From assembly GCA_964515235.1 (NCBI GenBank), contig CAZEVO010000027.1, positions 1-24,341 of the forward strand: DNA of 24,341 bases, read 5' to 3'. Below are positions 15,893 through 24,079 of this stretch, one piece after another (positions within the stretch are counted from its first letter, which is position 1; the number at the start of each line of letters is the position of its first letter). A program made the translations under genes and the position numbers. This stretch comes from OPU3-GD-OMZ sp964515235 (GTDB lineage: Bacteria; Pseudomonadota; Gammaproteobacteria; Methylococcales; Methylomonadaceae). The notes under the pieces are model-generated. The model made no database searches. It saw only the letters and a program-made list of their open reading frames with translations, and was not told the origin of the DNA.

Positions 15893-16657
15893 TTAGAAAT
15901 GATCTTTTCTACGTCGAATCTCGGTAAATATTTCTACATTACTGTTTTGAGTCATTGCGAGGGATTGGGCTAACTCAGAGGAGTGAGTACGCAGAAAAGG
16001 GTTGGTTTCTTTTTCTTGGGCAAGCGTACTGGGAATTGTAGGGACATTGTTTTGTCGTAGTAGAGCGACTTCGTTGATTCGGTGCTGTAGTTCAGCGTTA
16101 TTAGGCTCGAGTAGTTGTGCAAACTGTCCGTTCTGCTGAGTATATTCATGTGCGCAAAACAACTGGGTTGTAGGCGGTAGTGCAGTCAATTTATCCAGCG
16201 AGTGGTGCATTTGAATGGCTGTGCCTTCAAATAAACGGCCACACCCCATTGAGAACAAAGTGTCACCGCAAAACAAGAGATTTTCTTCTAAAAAATAATA
16301 AACAATATGTCCTAAGGTATGCCCAGGGGTCTCAATTACGGAGGCTTTGTGGGGTCCAATTAGTATGCTATCCCCTTCGGAAACAGTCTGGTCTATACCG
16401 GGGATTCGGTTTTGGTCATAGTGTGAGCCAATAATTTGGCAGCCAGTTTGTTTTTTTAAGGTCAGGTTGGCGCCGACGTGATCACTGTGATGATGTGTGT
16501 TTAAAATATAGGTTAATTGCCACTCTTGTTCGTTAAGTATTTTCAGTACCGGTTCCGCAATGGCTGGATCTACGGCCGCTGTTTCTCCAGATATGGGGTC
16601 ATGGATTAAATAGATATAATTGTCATGAAGAACAGCGATTTGTTTAACGGTAAGCAT
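15893..16657 (-). CDS. gloB: Hydroxyacylglutathione hydrolase (glyoxalase II)
   Basis: Glyoxalase II hydrolyses S-lactoylglutathione to lactate and glutathione, the second step of methylglyoxal detoxification. The 254-residue protein has the metallo-beta-lactamase metal motif THHHSDH (H55, H57, D59, H60). Further ligands are visible in ETPGHTLGH and LFCGDTLFSMGCGRLFEG, and HEYTQQN near residue 170. The C-terminal helical domain ends with the glutathione-binding region (EIRRRKDHF), where Arg and Lys fit the family. It follows the permease gene by 46 bases on the minus strand and may be transcribed with moaC and that gene, though no functional link is apparent. I see no good ribosome site before the ATG. 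Confidence 0.95.
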   Translation of the reverse strand: MLTVKQIAVLHDNYIYLIHDPISGETAAVDPAIAEPVLKILNEQEWQLTYILNTHHHSDHVGANLTLKKQTGCQIIGSHYDQNRIPGIDQTVSEGDSILIGPHKASVIETPGHTLGHIVYYFLEENLLFCGDTLFSMGCGRLFEGTAIQMHHSLDKLTALPPTTQLFCAHEYTQQNGQFAQLLEPNNAELQHRINEVALLRQNNVPTIPSTLAQEKETNPFLRTHSSELAQSLAMTQNSNVEIFTEIRRRKDHF

Positions 16658-16703
16658 GTTTTTTTGGGGCGTTTTTAGGTGTTATAAGTAAAGTTATAGA
16701 GAG

Positions 16704-17390
16704 TTACTTTTGTTGAATATAATTTAAGCAGTAGTTAGCGGTAAAAGCAATTAGGAGTAGGAGTATTCCAATGGCAAGAGCGAGTTCAAAATCACCTTTG
16801 TTGGTTTCTAATGCAATTGCGGTTGTCATGGTTCGGGTGCTCCCTTGTATATTACCGCCTAACATCATGGCAGCACCGACTTCGCCAATTGCTCTGCCAA
16901 AACCGGTTACAATGGCAGCAAGGACAGGGTATTTTAGCTCGATCAGTACCAGTGATATTTGTTGGCGGGTATTTGCACCCAATGATTTAAGTGTTGGAAG
17001 TAATAACGGGTCAGCGCTATGAATAGCGACTATTGTAAGGTTCATCATCAGAGGAAAAATTAAGACAGCTTCGCCTAGAATGACGGCAGTTTCACTATAA
17101 AGAAGTCCTAAACTACCCAGAGGGCCTTGACGACTTAAAAGACCGTATAATACAAGTCCGATCATGACAGTTGGCATGGCCATAAGTGTGTTGAGTAATT
17201 GCAACAGGGCTTTTTTGCCGGGGAATGTTGTGATGCCTGCCCAGCATCCTAGAATGATTGCAAGAGTGGAGGCAATGAGGCATGCTGTAACGGAAATTTT
17301 TATTGATGTCCAAGCAATCTGGTAAACAGCGGGGTCAAAATTGCTGATAAGTTTGAAGGCAGCAGAAAAAGAATTTGCGAAGAATTCCAT
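16704..17390 (-). CDS. TupB-like tungstate/molybdate ABC transporter permease
   Basis: This is a 228-residue integral membrane permease with about five to six helices. The binding-protein-dependent transport signature is visible as LKSLGANTRQQISLVLIELKYPVLAAIVTGFGRAIGEVGAAMMLGGN (about 135-180), which couples to the ATPase. The sequence is closest in feel to the TupB family (tungstate), for example GLVLYGLLSRQGPLG and EVGAAMMLGGNIQGSTRTMTTAIALET; ModB is related but differs in this region. The gene begins 10 bases after moaC on the same strand, which fits uptake of molybdate or tungstate for the pterin cofactor. The expected binding protein (TupA) and ATPase (TupC) are not adjacent. Substrate cannot be decided from sequence alone. 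Confidence 0.85.
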   Translation of the reverse strand: MEFFANSFSAAFKLISNFDPAVYQIAWTSIKISVTACLIASTLAIILGCWAGITTFPGKKALLQLLNTLMAMPTVMIGLVLYGLLSRQGPLGSLGLLYSETAVILGEAVLIFPLMMNLTIVAIHSADPLLLPTLKSLGANTRQQISLVLIELKYPVLAAIVTGFGRAIGEVGAAMMLGGNIQGSTRTMTTAIALETNKGDFELALAIGILLLLIAFTANYCLNYIQQK

Positions 17391-17400
17391 AAAGAAGGAC

Positions 17401-17889
17401 TTATTTGGTGTTGGTTTCTGGTGACCAGTGTCCTGATTTTCCTCCAGATTTTTGTACTAACCGAACCGACTGGATGGTCATGCCTCGGTCAACCGCTTTA
17501 CACATATCGTAGATAGTTAGTAACGCGATTTGAGTGGCAGTAAAGGCTTCTATCTCGACGCCTGTTTTACCTTGCGTTTTAATGGTGCTGCGACAGATTA
17601 CACGATTAAAGTCAGTCTCAATGTGAAATTGAATATCGACATGAGTAATCGGTAGTGGGTGGCATAAAGGAATAAGTTCAGCTGTTTTTTTACTGGCCAT
17701 AATACCGGCAATACGGGCAATACTCAGAACGTCACCTTTTTTATGTGAGCCGTTTACGATTAGGGTCAGTGTTTCGGGAAGCATCTCAATATGGCCGCTG
17801 CAAATAGCGATTCGTTCGGTGACCTTTTTTTGTCCGACATCCACCATATGGGCGTCACCGGTTTGATTGAAGTGTGTTAAATGGGTCAT
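17401..17889 (-). CDS. moaC: Cyclic pyranopterin monophosphate synthase MoaC
   Basis: MoaC converts the MoaA product 3',8-cyclo-7,8-dihydro-GTP to cyclic pyranopterin monophosphate, an early step of molybdenum cofactor synthesis. In 162 residues the catalytic positions agree with E. coli in number: K51, H77 (LIPLCHPLP), E112/E114 (TGVEIEAFTA), D128 and K131 (YDMCKAVDRGM). GGAGAC lies just upstream of the ATG on the minus strand. It is divergent from moaD and moaE, with 63 bases between. Neither moaA nor moaB is in the window, so the first step must be encoded elsewhere. The permease gene follows 10 bases downstream. Confidence 0.97.
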   Translation of the reverse strand: MTHLTHFNQTGDAHMVDVGQKKVTERIAICSGHIEMLPETLTLIVNGSHKKGDVLSIARIAGIMASKKTAELIPLCHPLPITHVDIQFHIETDFNRVICRSTIKTQGKTGVEIEAFTATQIALLTIYDMCKAVDRGMTIQSVRLVQKSGGKSGHWSPETNTK

Positions 17890-17952
17890 ATGAGTCTCCG
17901 ATGTCAGATATACTGTTCATTATCTATTATTTTTTAGTTTAAGTGGCTGACT

Positions 17953-18186
17953 ATGTCGATTAGAGTGCGTTATTTTGCTAGTTTAAAGGAGTCGCTCGGT
18001 TGTGATGGTGTTGAATTACCCTGTTCTGAGTCATTGACTGCGCACCAGGTTTGGTGTCAGGCGACTGGCCAGGTGACTTTGCCCGATAATATTCTGGTGG
18101 CAGTCAATATGACTTATGCTGATCAAAAGACTGTTATTTCAGACGGGGATGAAATTGCTTTTTTTCCGCCGGTAACGGGAGGGTGA
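17953..18186 (+). CDS. moaD: Molybdopterin synthase sulfur-carrier subunit MoaD
   Basis: MoaD is a ubiquitin-fold protein whose C-terminal glycine is thiocarboxylated and donates sulfur to make the dithiolene of molybdopterin. The 77 residues start with RVRYFASLKESLG and end with FFPPVTGG, the required double-glycine terminus. moaE follows after one base, so the two subunits of the synthase should be made together. The 63-base divergent gap to moaC contains a -10-like TATTAT (17925-17930) for moaD but no convincing -35, and AGATA/TATCT arms (17906-17910 and 17921-17925) that could be an operator. Confidence 0.95.
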   Translation: MSIRVRYFASLKESLGCDGVELPCSESLTAHQVWCQATGQVTLPDNILVAVNMTYADQKTVISDGDEIAFFPPVTGG

Positions 18187-18187
18187 C

Positions 18188-18634
18188 GTGGTTATTAAAT
18201 TAGTAACAGAGGCATTTGACCCTTTTGAGGAAGTGAAGTGTTTCCAGCAACAATCTGGATTGATTGGCAGTGTTGGAGCCACATCAATCTTTATCGGGAC
18301 TATGCGTGATTTTAATGATGGGGACTTGGTGGCCAGTTTGTCTTTGGAGTACTACCCTGGTATGACAGAAAAGCAGTTAGAAATGATTGTGACTGAGGCG
18401 ATTGAGCGGTGGGCCGTACTTAATGTGTTAGTTGTTCATCGGGTCGGTGATATTACCCCGGGTGACCCGATAGTCTTGGTGGCTGTAGAAACTTCCCATC
18501 GAGGAGATGCTTTTGATGCCTGCCGTTTTGTTATGGAAGCACTCAAATCAAAAGCACCATTTTGGAAGAAAGAACAGTTAGTATCTAAGAAGTCGCGATG
18601 GGTTGAGAATAATTCTAAAGGTTACGCGCTCTAG
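18188..18634 (+). CDS. moaE: Molybdopterin synthase catalytic subunit MoaE
   Basis: MoaE is the catalytic subunit that, with two MoaD, converts cyclic pyranopterin monophosphate to molybdopterin. The 148-residue protein shows GATSIFIGTMRDFNDGD, SLEYYPGMTEKQL, VVHRVGDITPGD and the lysine-rich active site ALKSKAPFWKKE, where K120 and K127 correspond to E. coli K119 and K126. The start is GTG (18188), one base after the moaD stop; the purines at the moaD end (GGAGG just before its stop) form a close-set ribosome site. The partial overlap of signals suggests coupled translation with moaD. Confidence 0.96.
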   Translation: MVIKLVTEAFDPFEEVKCFQQQSGLIGSVGATSIFIGTMRDFNDGDLVASLSLEYYPGMTEKQLEMIVTEAIERWAVLNVLVVHRVGDITPGDPIVLVAVETSHRGDAFDACRFVMEALKSKAPFWKKEQLVSKKSRWVENNSKGYAL

Positions 18635-18668
18635 AGGCCGGGTGTTTGAGTAGATTAAAGGAATGAAT

Positions 18669-18684
18669 GATAACAATCGTTATC
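18669..18684. repeat. Perfect short inverted repeat in convergent moaE/comF gap
   Basis: GATAAC and GTTATC are six-base arms around AATC. There is no T-run on either strand, so it is at best a weak terminator. Extended three bases to the left it matches 14 of 19 positions of the classical Fur box, but it lies between two gene ends rather than before a promoter. Confidence 0.5.
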
Positions 18685-18708
18685 GGCTAAATATTAATAA
18701 GTGATTAT

Positions 18709-19407
18709 TTAAGCTCTGGCGCACACCCAAACGTCAACACGTTGAACACCGTTGTTTTTAAGTATTCTAGATAATTCATTAACCGTGTTTCCGGTGGTCA
18801 TGACATCGTCAATAATAGCAATATGGGATACGTTGATTTTGTGCTTGATAACGAAGGCGTTTTTTGTATTCTGAATGCGTGATTTAGCCTTTAGATGACT
18901 TTGATAATGGGTGGCTCGTTTGCGTTCGATACTATAATGATCAATGGGTATTTTGTGCTGTTGACTAATGACTTTTGCTATTTCAAAGGATTGATTAAAC
19001 CCCCGTTGACGGTAGCGAGAGTTGTGGAGCGGAACGGGCAAAAGTCGTTGAGGTAAATTTTTATCAGGTGTTATTTCATTGGTGAGTAATTCCCCTAAAA
19101 GTCGTCCAAAATAAAATTTATTGTCATATTTGAATGAATGGATAGCGTAGCGAATAGTCCTTTGATAGAGAAAAGGTGCCAGTGTGCTGTCAAAGTAGGG
19201 TGGGGTAGTCAAGCATTGGCCACAAATTGATACGTTATTTGCCGGAGGCATTGGTTGTGCGCAGCGAATACAACAATCTTTATTACGCGGTAATGCTTTT
19301 CTGCAAAATAAACAAAGGTCATATGGGTTATGACTAGGTTCATTGCAAAAAAGGCAGGTGGGCGGGTAGCAATATTTCTGTATAATATTAGTCCAGTTGT
19401 TAATCAT
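18709..19407 (-). CDS. comF: ComF/GntX-family phosphoribosyltransferase-like protein
   Basis: This is a 232-residue protein of the ComF (ComFC/GntX) family, linked to natural DNA uptake in Haemophilus and Bacillus and to use of DNA as a nutrient in E. coli (GntX). The N-terminus carries paired cysteine motifs (C18xxC21, C32xxC35, C46xxC49, C62xxC65), suggesting zinc binding. The C-terminal half is a type I phosphoribosyltransferase fold, with RQRGFNQSFEIAK and the PRPP-binding IIDDVMTTGNT. It is divergent from bioB, 76 bases apart, a pairing seen in many gammaproteobacteria without an obvious functional reason. Its start has no clear ribosome site, only an A-rich leader. Confidence 0.93.
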   Translation of the reverse strand: MINNWTNIIQKYCYPPTCLFCNEPSHNPYDLCLFCRKALPRNKDCCIRCAQPMPPANNVSICGQCLTTPPYFDSTLAPFLYQRTIRYAIHSFKYDNKFYFGRLLGELLTNEITPDKNLPQRLLPVPLHNSRYRQRGFNQSFEIAKVISQQHKIPIDHYSIERKRATHYQSHLKAKSRIQNTKNAFVIKHKINVSHIAIIDDVMTTGNTVNELSRILKNNGVQRVDVWVCARA

Positions 19408-19483
19408 TGTTTTTTTTTGGGTTGACGATAAGGTTAGTTTTGTAGATTAAGTATGGTTGTTAGTTTTCTTTTGGGGAGAAAAA

Positions 19484-20479
19484 ATGTCTTTAGATTTAGG
19501 TCGCGCGACCACATTACCTGCCGAGGTTGAATTACGTCATGATTGGCAGTTAGAAGAGGTTCAGGTACTTTTTAATAAACCTTTTAATGACTTGTTGTAT
19601 CAGGCGCAAATGATACATCGACAATATTTTGATCCTAATGAAATTCAGGTTAGCCGTCTTTTGAGTATAAAAACAGGTTCATGTTCTGAAGATTGTGCTT
19701 ATTGCCCTCAAAGTGTTCGTTATGACACTGAAGTGGAGTCAGAAGCATTAATGCCGATTGATCAGGTCTTGGCTTCAGCTCAAAACGCAAAGGATCAAGG
19801 TGCCAGTCGTTTTTGTATGGGGGCAGCTTGGCGCAGACCTAAGGATAAGGATGTTGCTCGTGTTGTAGAGATGGTTCAGGGGGTTAAGGCATTAGGGATG
19901 GAAACCTGTGTAACACTTGGAATGTTAACCGATGAGCAGACTGCAGCATTAAAGGCGGGTGGTTTAGATTATTACAATCATAATCTAGATACGTCAGAGG
20001 AGTATTATTCTGAAGTGATTACTACGCGTACTTATCAGGACCGGTTAGATACGTTGCAGCGAGTTCGTGAGGCAGGATTAAATGTCTGTTGCGGAGGTAT
20101 AGTTGGGATGGGTGAGTCGGATGTCGATCGTGCCAAATTACTTTTGGAACTTGCCAACTTACCACAGCACCCAGAGAGTGTACCTATTAATATGCTGGTG
20201 CAAGTAGAAGGAACACCGATGATGGGATCTGAATTGTTAGATCCGTTGATTTTTGTTCGAACTATTGCTGTTGCAAGAATTTTGATGCCCAAATCTCGTG
20301 TTCGATTGTCCGCGGGGCGCACAGAAATGACTGATGAAATGCAGGCTTTGTGTTTCTTGTCTGGAGCTAATTCAATTTTTTATGGTGAGAAGCTATTAAC
20401 AACAGATAACCCGGTGACGGCAAGTGATCAACAGTTGTTTCAACGCTTAGGGGTCCATACAGGAGCTACTCAGTTCTAA
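19484..20479 (+). CDS. bioB: Biotin synthase BioB (radical SAM)
   Basis: BioB inserts sulfur into dethiobiotin, sacrificing a [2Fe-2S] cluster, using radicals from S-adenosylmethionine. The radical-SAM motif C67xxxC71xxC74 lies in TGSCSEDCAYCPQS. Further conserved blocks are GASRFCMGAAWR, METCVTLGML, YNHNLDTS, and the auxiliary-cluster region NVCCGGIVGMGE and RLSAGR. An in-frame TTG at 19457 would add nine residues. I choose ATG 19484 because GGGGAGAAAA lies directly before it; the length is then 331. The upstream gap holds a possible promoter (TTGACG 19422-19427, GATTAA 19445-19450, spacing 17). I see no clear BirA operator. First gene of the biotin operon. Confidence 0.97.
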   Translation: MSLDLGRATTLPAEVELRHDWQLEEVQVLFNKPFNDLLYQAQMIHRQYFDPNEIQVSRLLSIKTGSCSEDCAYCPQSVRYDTEVESEALMPIDQVLASAQNAKDQGASRFCMGAAWRRPKDKDVARVVEMVQGVKALGMETCVTLGMLTDEQTAALKAGGLDYYNHNLDTSEEYYSEVITTRTYQDRLDTLQRVREAGLNVCCGGIVGMGESDVDRAKLLLELANLPQHPESVPINMLVQVEGTPMMGSELLDPLIFVRTIAVARILMPKSRVRLSAGRTEMTDEMQALCFLSGANSIFYGEKLLTTDNPVTASDQQLFQRLGVHTGATQF

Positions 20480-20485
20480 TGTTGT

Positions 20486-21652
20486 ATGACTGCATTTGAT
20501 TTAGTCAGTCAATTAAAGGCGCAGCGTCAAGCGGGCTTATATCGAAGTCGTCGGGTCATCGATTCGCCACAAGGGGTGATGCTAACTGTAGATGGGCGAC
20601 GCGTAGTTAATTTTTGTAGCAATGATTATTTGGGATTAGCGAATCATAGCGCAGTTGTAACTGCTTTAAGAGAAGGCGTTGCTCAATACGGTGTTGGTAG
20701 TGGTTCAGCACACTTGGTTTGTGGGCATAGTCGTGTTCATCAGCAATTAGAGTGTTCATTAGCTGAATTTACTGGACGTGATCGCGCCGTTTTGTTTTCT
20801 ACCGGTTATATGGCAAATATTGGCTGTATTACTGCTCTGGTGGGAAGTGGCGATGCAATTTTCGAAGATCGACTCAATCATGCTTCTTTGTTAGATGGCG
20901 CGCGCTTATCCGGGGCGCGTTTTAAACGCTATCGTCATGGCGACATCGCGCATTTACAGCGTGTTTTAGGTGCAAGTTCTGGGGCAAGAAAGCTAGTGAT
21001 CACAGACGGTGTCTTTAGTATGGATGGAGATCTTGCGCCCTTGCCGGAATTGGTTAGGGTAACTCAAGATCAAGATGCTTGGTTGATGGTTGATGATGCG
21101 CATGGGTTGGGGGTTTTGGGCGATCAGGGGCAGGGCACGCTTAAACATTATAATTTGTCGCAAGAGGATGTGCCGGTTTTAATTGGAACGTTAGGAAAAA
21201 GCTTTGGTACTGCCGGAGCTTTTGTTGCGGGCTCGGAACCATTGATTGAAACAGTTATTCAAAAAGCACGAAGTTATATTTATACAACCGCTTTACCGCC
21301 TGCTCTTGCAGCGGCAACTTTAGCCAGTCTTGATGTATTAACTCACGATGGCGGGCGACGTGAAAAATTGTGGCAGCGGATTCAGCAATTTCGTAACGGT
21401 GCTGAACAAATAGGAGTGCCATTGACAGGTTCGACAACTGCTATACAGCCTATTTTAGTAGGAGATAGTCATCAAGCCATGCGTTTGAGTTCTGCATTGT
21501 TAGCTGATAATATTTGGGTCAGTGCTATTCGCCCGCCGACCGTTCCTTTGGGTAGTGCTCGATTAAGAATTACTTTATCTGCATTACATGAGACTCATCA
21601 TGTGAAGCAGTTACTGTGTGCTTTGGATAAAGCATGGAGTCAATTGTTTTGA
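20486..21652 (+). CDS. bioF: 8-amino-7-oxononanoate synthase BioF
   Basis: BioF is a PLP enzyme that condenses pimeloyl-ACP with alanine to give 8-amino-7-oxononanoate. The 388 residues show CSNDYLGLANH, the substrate loop GSGSAHLVCGH, the PLP-contacting DDAHGLGVLG (D203, H206) and the Schiff-base lysine K238 in GTLGKSFGTAGAF. The gene begins six bases after bioB; the only clear purine-rich site is inside the bioB end and rather far, so translation may depend on bioB. bioA, which acts on the BioF product, is absent from this operon and must lie elsewhere. The 3' end overlaps bioH. Confidence 0.97.
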   Translation: MTAFDLVSQLKAQRQAGLYRSRRVIDSPQGVMLTVDGRRVVNFCSNDYLGLANHSAVVTALREGVAQYGVGSGSAHLVCGHSRVHQQLECSLAEFTGRDRAVLFSTGYMANIGCITALVGSGDAIFEDRLNHASLLDGARLSGARFKRYRHGDIAHLQRVLGASSGARKLVITDGVFSMDGDLAPLPELVRVTQDQDAWLMVDDAHGLGVLGDQGQGTLKHYNLSQEDVPVLIGTLGKSFGTAGAFVAGSEPLIETVIQKARSYIYTTALPPALAAATLASLDVLTHDGGRREKLWQRIQQFRNGAEQIGVPLTGSTTAIQPILVGDSHQAMRLSSALLADNIWVSAIRPPTVPLGSARLRITLSALHETHHVKQLLCALDKAWSQLF

Positions 21653-22431
21653 GTCAATTATATGTAGAGAGTTACGGAGTAGGCCCACCGGTGGTTTTGG
21701 TGCATGGTTGGGGGATGCATGGTGGTATATGGCGTAAATTTGCTCAACAATTAAGTGTTGATTATCAAGTGATTTGCGTTGACTTACCCGGGCATGGATT
21801 TAGTGATCCGATAACATCTTTTACGCTTTCAGCAGTTGCGAATGAGTTAGCTCATCAGGTTCCGATTAAGTCTGCATGCTGGGTCGGATGGTCTTTGGGT
21901 GCTAATGTGGTATTGGAGTTAGCCCAAAAGTTCCCGGAAAAAGTCGCCTCAATTGTTCTCGTAGCCGGAAACCCCTGTTTTACACAGGCAGCGGCTTGGC
22001 CGGGGATGCCAGTGACTGATTTAGATCATTTTACCGATAATGCAAAGCAAGATATAAAACGAACAATTATGCGGTTTTTGGCACTCCAGGTAGGAGAGGT
22101 TGGCAGTTATCGGAAGAACTTATCTGAGTTGAATAGGCAGCTAAAAGCGCGTCCTGTAGCTGATCAGGCTACATTGATGGCAGGATTGACCCTGTTGCGG
22201 AATGTTGATCAGCGTTTTATGCTTTCGAGTTTATCAGTACCTCATCTGCTACTTTTCGGGGATCAAGACCCTATTGTTCCCATTGCGCTGACGCAGATTA
22301 TTGATGAGTCATTAACCATGATTAATTATTCGATAGTTAACGGAGCGGGCCACTTACCTTTTTTGACTCATGAGAATCAGGTTTTAGCGCAATTTACAAG
22401 TTTTCTAAAAAAGGTTAACGGCTTATGTTAG
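21634..22431 (+). CDS. bioH: Pimeloyl-ACP methyl ester carboxylesterase BioH
   Basis: BioH removes the methyl group from pimeloyl-ACP methyl ester, ending the fatty-acid-synthesis detour that begins with BioC. It is an alpha/beta hydrolase with VHGWGMHGG (oxyanion region), the nucleophile Ser87 in GWSLGA, Asp212 in FGDQDPIVP and His240 in GAGHLPF. The start is uncertain. ATG 21634 gives 265 residues and an 19-base overlap with bioF. TTG 21649 gives 260 residues and a four-base overlap, has GGAG nine bases upstream, and would number the triad S82, D207, H235, exactly as in E. coli. I give the ATG but regard the TTG as at least equally likely. Confidence 0.95.
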   Translation: MESIVLSQLYVESYGVGPPVVLVHGWGMHGGIWRKFAQQLSVDYQVICVDLPGHGFSDPITSFTLSAVANELAHQVPIKSACWVGWSLGANVVLELAQKFPEKVASIVLVAGNPCFTQAAAWPGMPVTDLDHFTDNAKQDIKRTIMRFLALQVGEVGSYRKNLSELNRQLKARPVADQATLMAGLTLLRNVDQRFMLSSLSVPHLLLFGDQDPIVPIALTQIIDESLTMINYSIVNGAGHLPFLTHENQVLAQFTSFLKKVNGLC

Positions 22432-23252
22432 TTGAAAATAATCTTAAGTTTGATAAGCGTGCGGTACAGTTTTCTTTTGGTAACGCTGCTGATCATTATA
22501 ATCACTACGCACTTTTACAGCGTCATGTGGGAGATATGTTGTTTGATCGGTTTGCGGTTGATTTTACTCAGCCAGGTAAGGTGCTGGATATTGGGTGTGG
22601 GACGGGGTATTTCACCAAAAAAATATTACCAATCAGTTCAATGGTTTTTGCTATGGATTTAGCGATGCCAATGTTAGAGATGGCTAAGCAAGAATTGGCT
22701 GCTCAGCCAGAGTTATTTTATTTTTTGGGTGATGCAGAAGTTTTGCCATTACGATCCGGATCGTTTGATGCAATTGTCTCAAATTTAGCATTGCAATGGT
22801 GCCAGGATTTAGGTGCTGTTTTTACTCAGATTTTTCGCATTCTAGGGGCTTCTGGGCAATTATGTTTTTCTACTTTTGGAGAGGGCACGTTGTCAGAATT
22901 ACGGGCCGCGTGGGCCACAGTAGATCATTACCCTCATGTTAATTCATTTGCTACTCAGAAGGAAGTAAAGGGTTTGCTAATTGCAGCAGGATTTACAAAT
23001 ATTGAGATTAGGACAAAACGCTATCGACCGCATTATGCTGATGTGGTTACGTTAATGCGTGAGTTAAAGGGGGTCGGCGCGCATAATGTTAATCAAGGGA
23101 GGCAGCGGGGTTTAACTGGCAAACAGCAATTGAAATCGGTCATTTCAGCGTATGAGGCATTAGAGTCGGGAGTGGCAGGTGTTTCAGCAACTTTTGAGGT
23201 TTTAAGTGTGACTGCGCGTAAACCTTCGGTATCACTGGAGAATAGAGAGTGA
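22425..23252 (+). CDS. bioC: Malonyl-ACP O-methyltransferase BioC
   Basis: BioC methylates the free carboxyl of malonyl-ACP with SAM, disguising it so that fatty acid synthase can extend it to a pimeloyl chain. The 275-residue protein has the SAM-binding motif VLDIGCGTGYFTKK, the acidic AMDLAMPML, and the BioC-specific segments LPLRSGSFDAIVSNLALQWC, HYPHVNSF and LKGVGAHNVNQGR, which align with E. coli BioC. It overlaps the end of bioH by seven bases, with AAGG before the ATG. The last four bases overlap the bioD GTG. Confidence 0.96.
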   Translation: MLVENNLKFDKRAVQFSFGNAADHYNHYALLQRHVGDMLFDRFAVDFTQPGKVLDIGCGTGYFTKKILPISSMVFAMDLAMPMLEMAKQELAAQPELFYFLGDAEVLPLRSGSFDAIVSNLALQWCQDLGAVFTQIFRILGASGQLCFSTFGEGTLSELRAAWATVDHYPHVNSFATQKEVKGLLIAAGFTNIEIRTKRYRPHYADVVTLMRELKGVGAHNVNQGRQRGLTGKQQLKSVISAYEALESGVAGVSATFEVLSVTARKPSVSLENRE

Positions 23253-23923
23253 GTGCGGTTGGACAGGGTTTTTTTGTGACTGGGACAGGGACCGGTATTG
23301 GTAAAACGATGTGCACAGTTGTACTCATGCATTATTTTCAAAGCCAAGGAAAAATTGTTTCAGGCTATAAGCCGGTTGCATCAGGGTGTACTCGTTATTC
23401 AGGCCAATTGCGAAATCAGGATGCTCTACTTTTACAATCTAATAGTAGTCGTTCACTCCCCTATGACCTGGTGAACCCTTATGCTTTTGAACCCGCTGTT
23501 TCACCACATATTGCAGCAAAATCAGTTGATCAGATCATTGATTTATCAGTTATTACTGCTAACTATAGAAGTCTGGCCAGTCAGTCGGATATTGTCTTCG
23601 TTGAGGGTGTAGGAGGGTGGCATGCGCCGTTGAGCGATTCAACTGATGTGGCTGAATTGGCAAAGGTGTTAGCCTTGCCGGTTGTGTTAGTGGTAGGTAT
23701 TCAATTAGGGGGGATTAATTATGCGCGCTTAACCTTTGATGCTATTTGTGCGTCGGGATTATCTTGTGTGGGTTGGGTCGCTAATTGTGTAGAGCCTGAA
23801 ATGTTGGCACTGAAAGAAAATATTGCAACGGTTAAAGACTTAATATCAGTTCCGCTGCTGGGTGTTATTCCCTACGACAAAAGGATGAACTATTCAGGTT
23901 TGTCCAAGGCAATTCAGTGGTAA
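23249..23923 (+). CDS. bioD: Dethiobiotin synthetase BioD
   Basis: BioD closes the ureido ring of dethiobiotin from 7,8-diaminononanoate, CO2 and ATP. The 224 residues contain the P-loop GTGTGIGKT (12-20), the carbamate-site GYKPVASGC, and EGVGGWHAPLSDS, the family's EGAGG block. The start is GTG, overlapping the bioC TGA as GTGA, with GGAG nine bases before it. It is the last biotin gene. No terminator hairpin with a T-run follows, so read-through toward the next gene cannot be excluded. Confidence 0.96.
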   Translation: MSAVGQGFFVTGTGTGIGKTMCTVVLMHYFQSQGKIVSGYKPVASGCTRYSGQLRNQDALLLQSNSSRSLPYDLVNPYAFEPAVSPHIAAKSVDQIIDLSVITANYRSLASQSDIVFVEGVGGWHAPLSDSTDVAELAKVLALPVVLVVGIQLGGINYARLTFDAICASGLSCVGWVANCVEPEMLALKENIATVKDLISVPLLGVIPYDKRMNYSGLSKAIQW

Positions 23924-24079
23924 TTTAAATGAGTCAGGGCCCAAAGGATGTCTTGAATAACCCGTTATATACGAATCGTTAACTGAGTTATAACGACATT
24001 TGATAATTTTTTAATGGATAAGTGTAGGTATTTTTTGATAAATCTGGTTTGATGCAGTAAAATAAATCGGTTTTATCTA

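Noticed and set aside
15871..15897. Possible terminator between the DUF2818-like gene and gloB
   Set aside because: CAGCATTAATACTG is nearly self-complementary but leaves no room for a loop, so a stable hairpin before the T-run is not supported.
16180..16434. Plus-strand frame opposite gloB
   Set aside because: It is a shadow of gloB; the gloB frame has complete catalytic motifs.
22432..22662. Plus-strand 76-codon frame inside bioC
   Set aside because: It is an out-of-frame reading of bioC. Its hydrophobic composition comes from AT-rich codons; there is no independent ribosome site.
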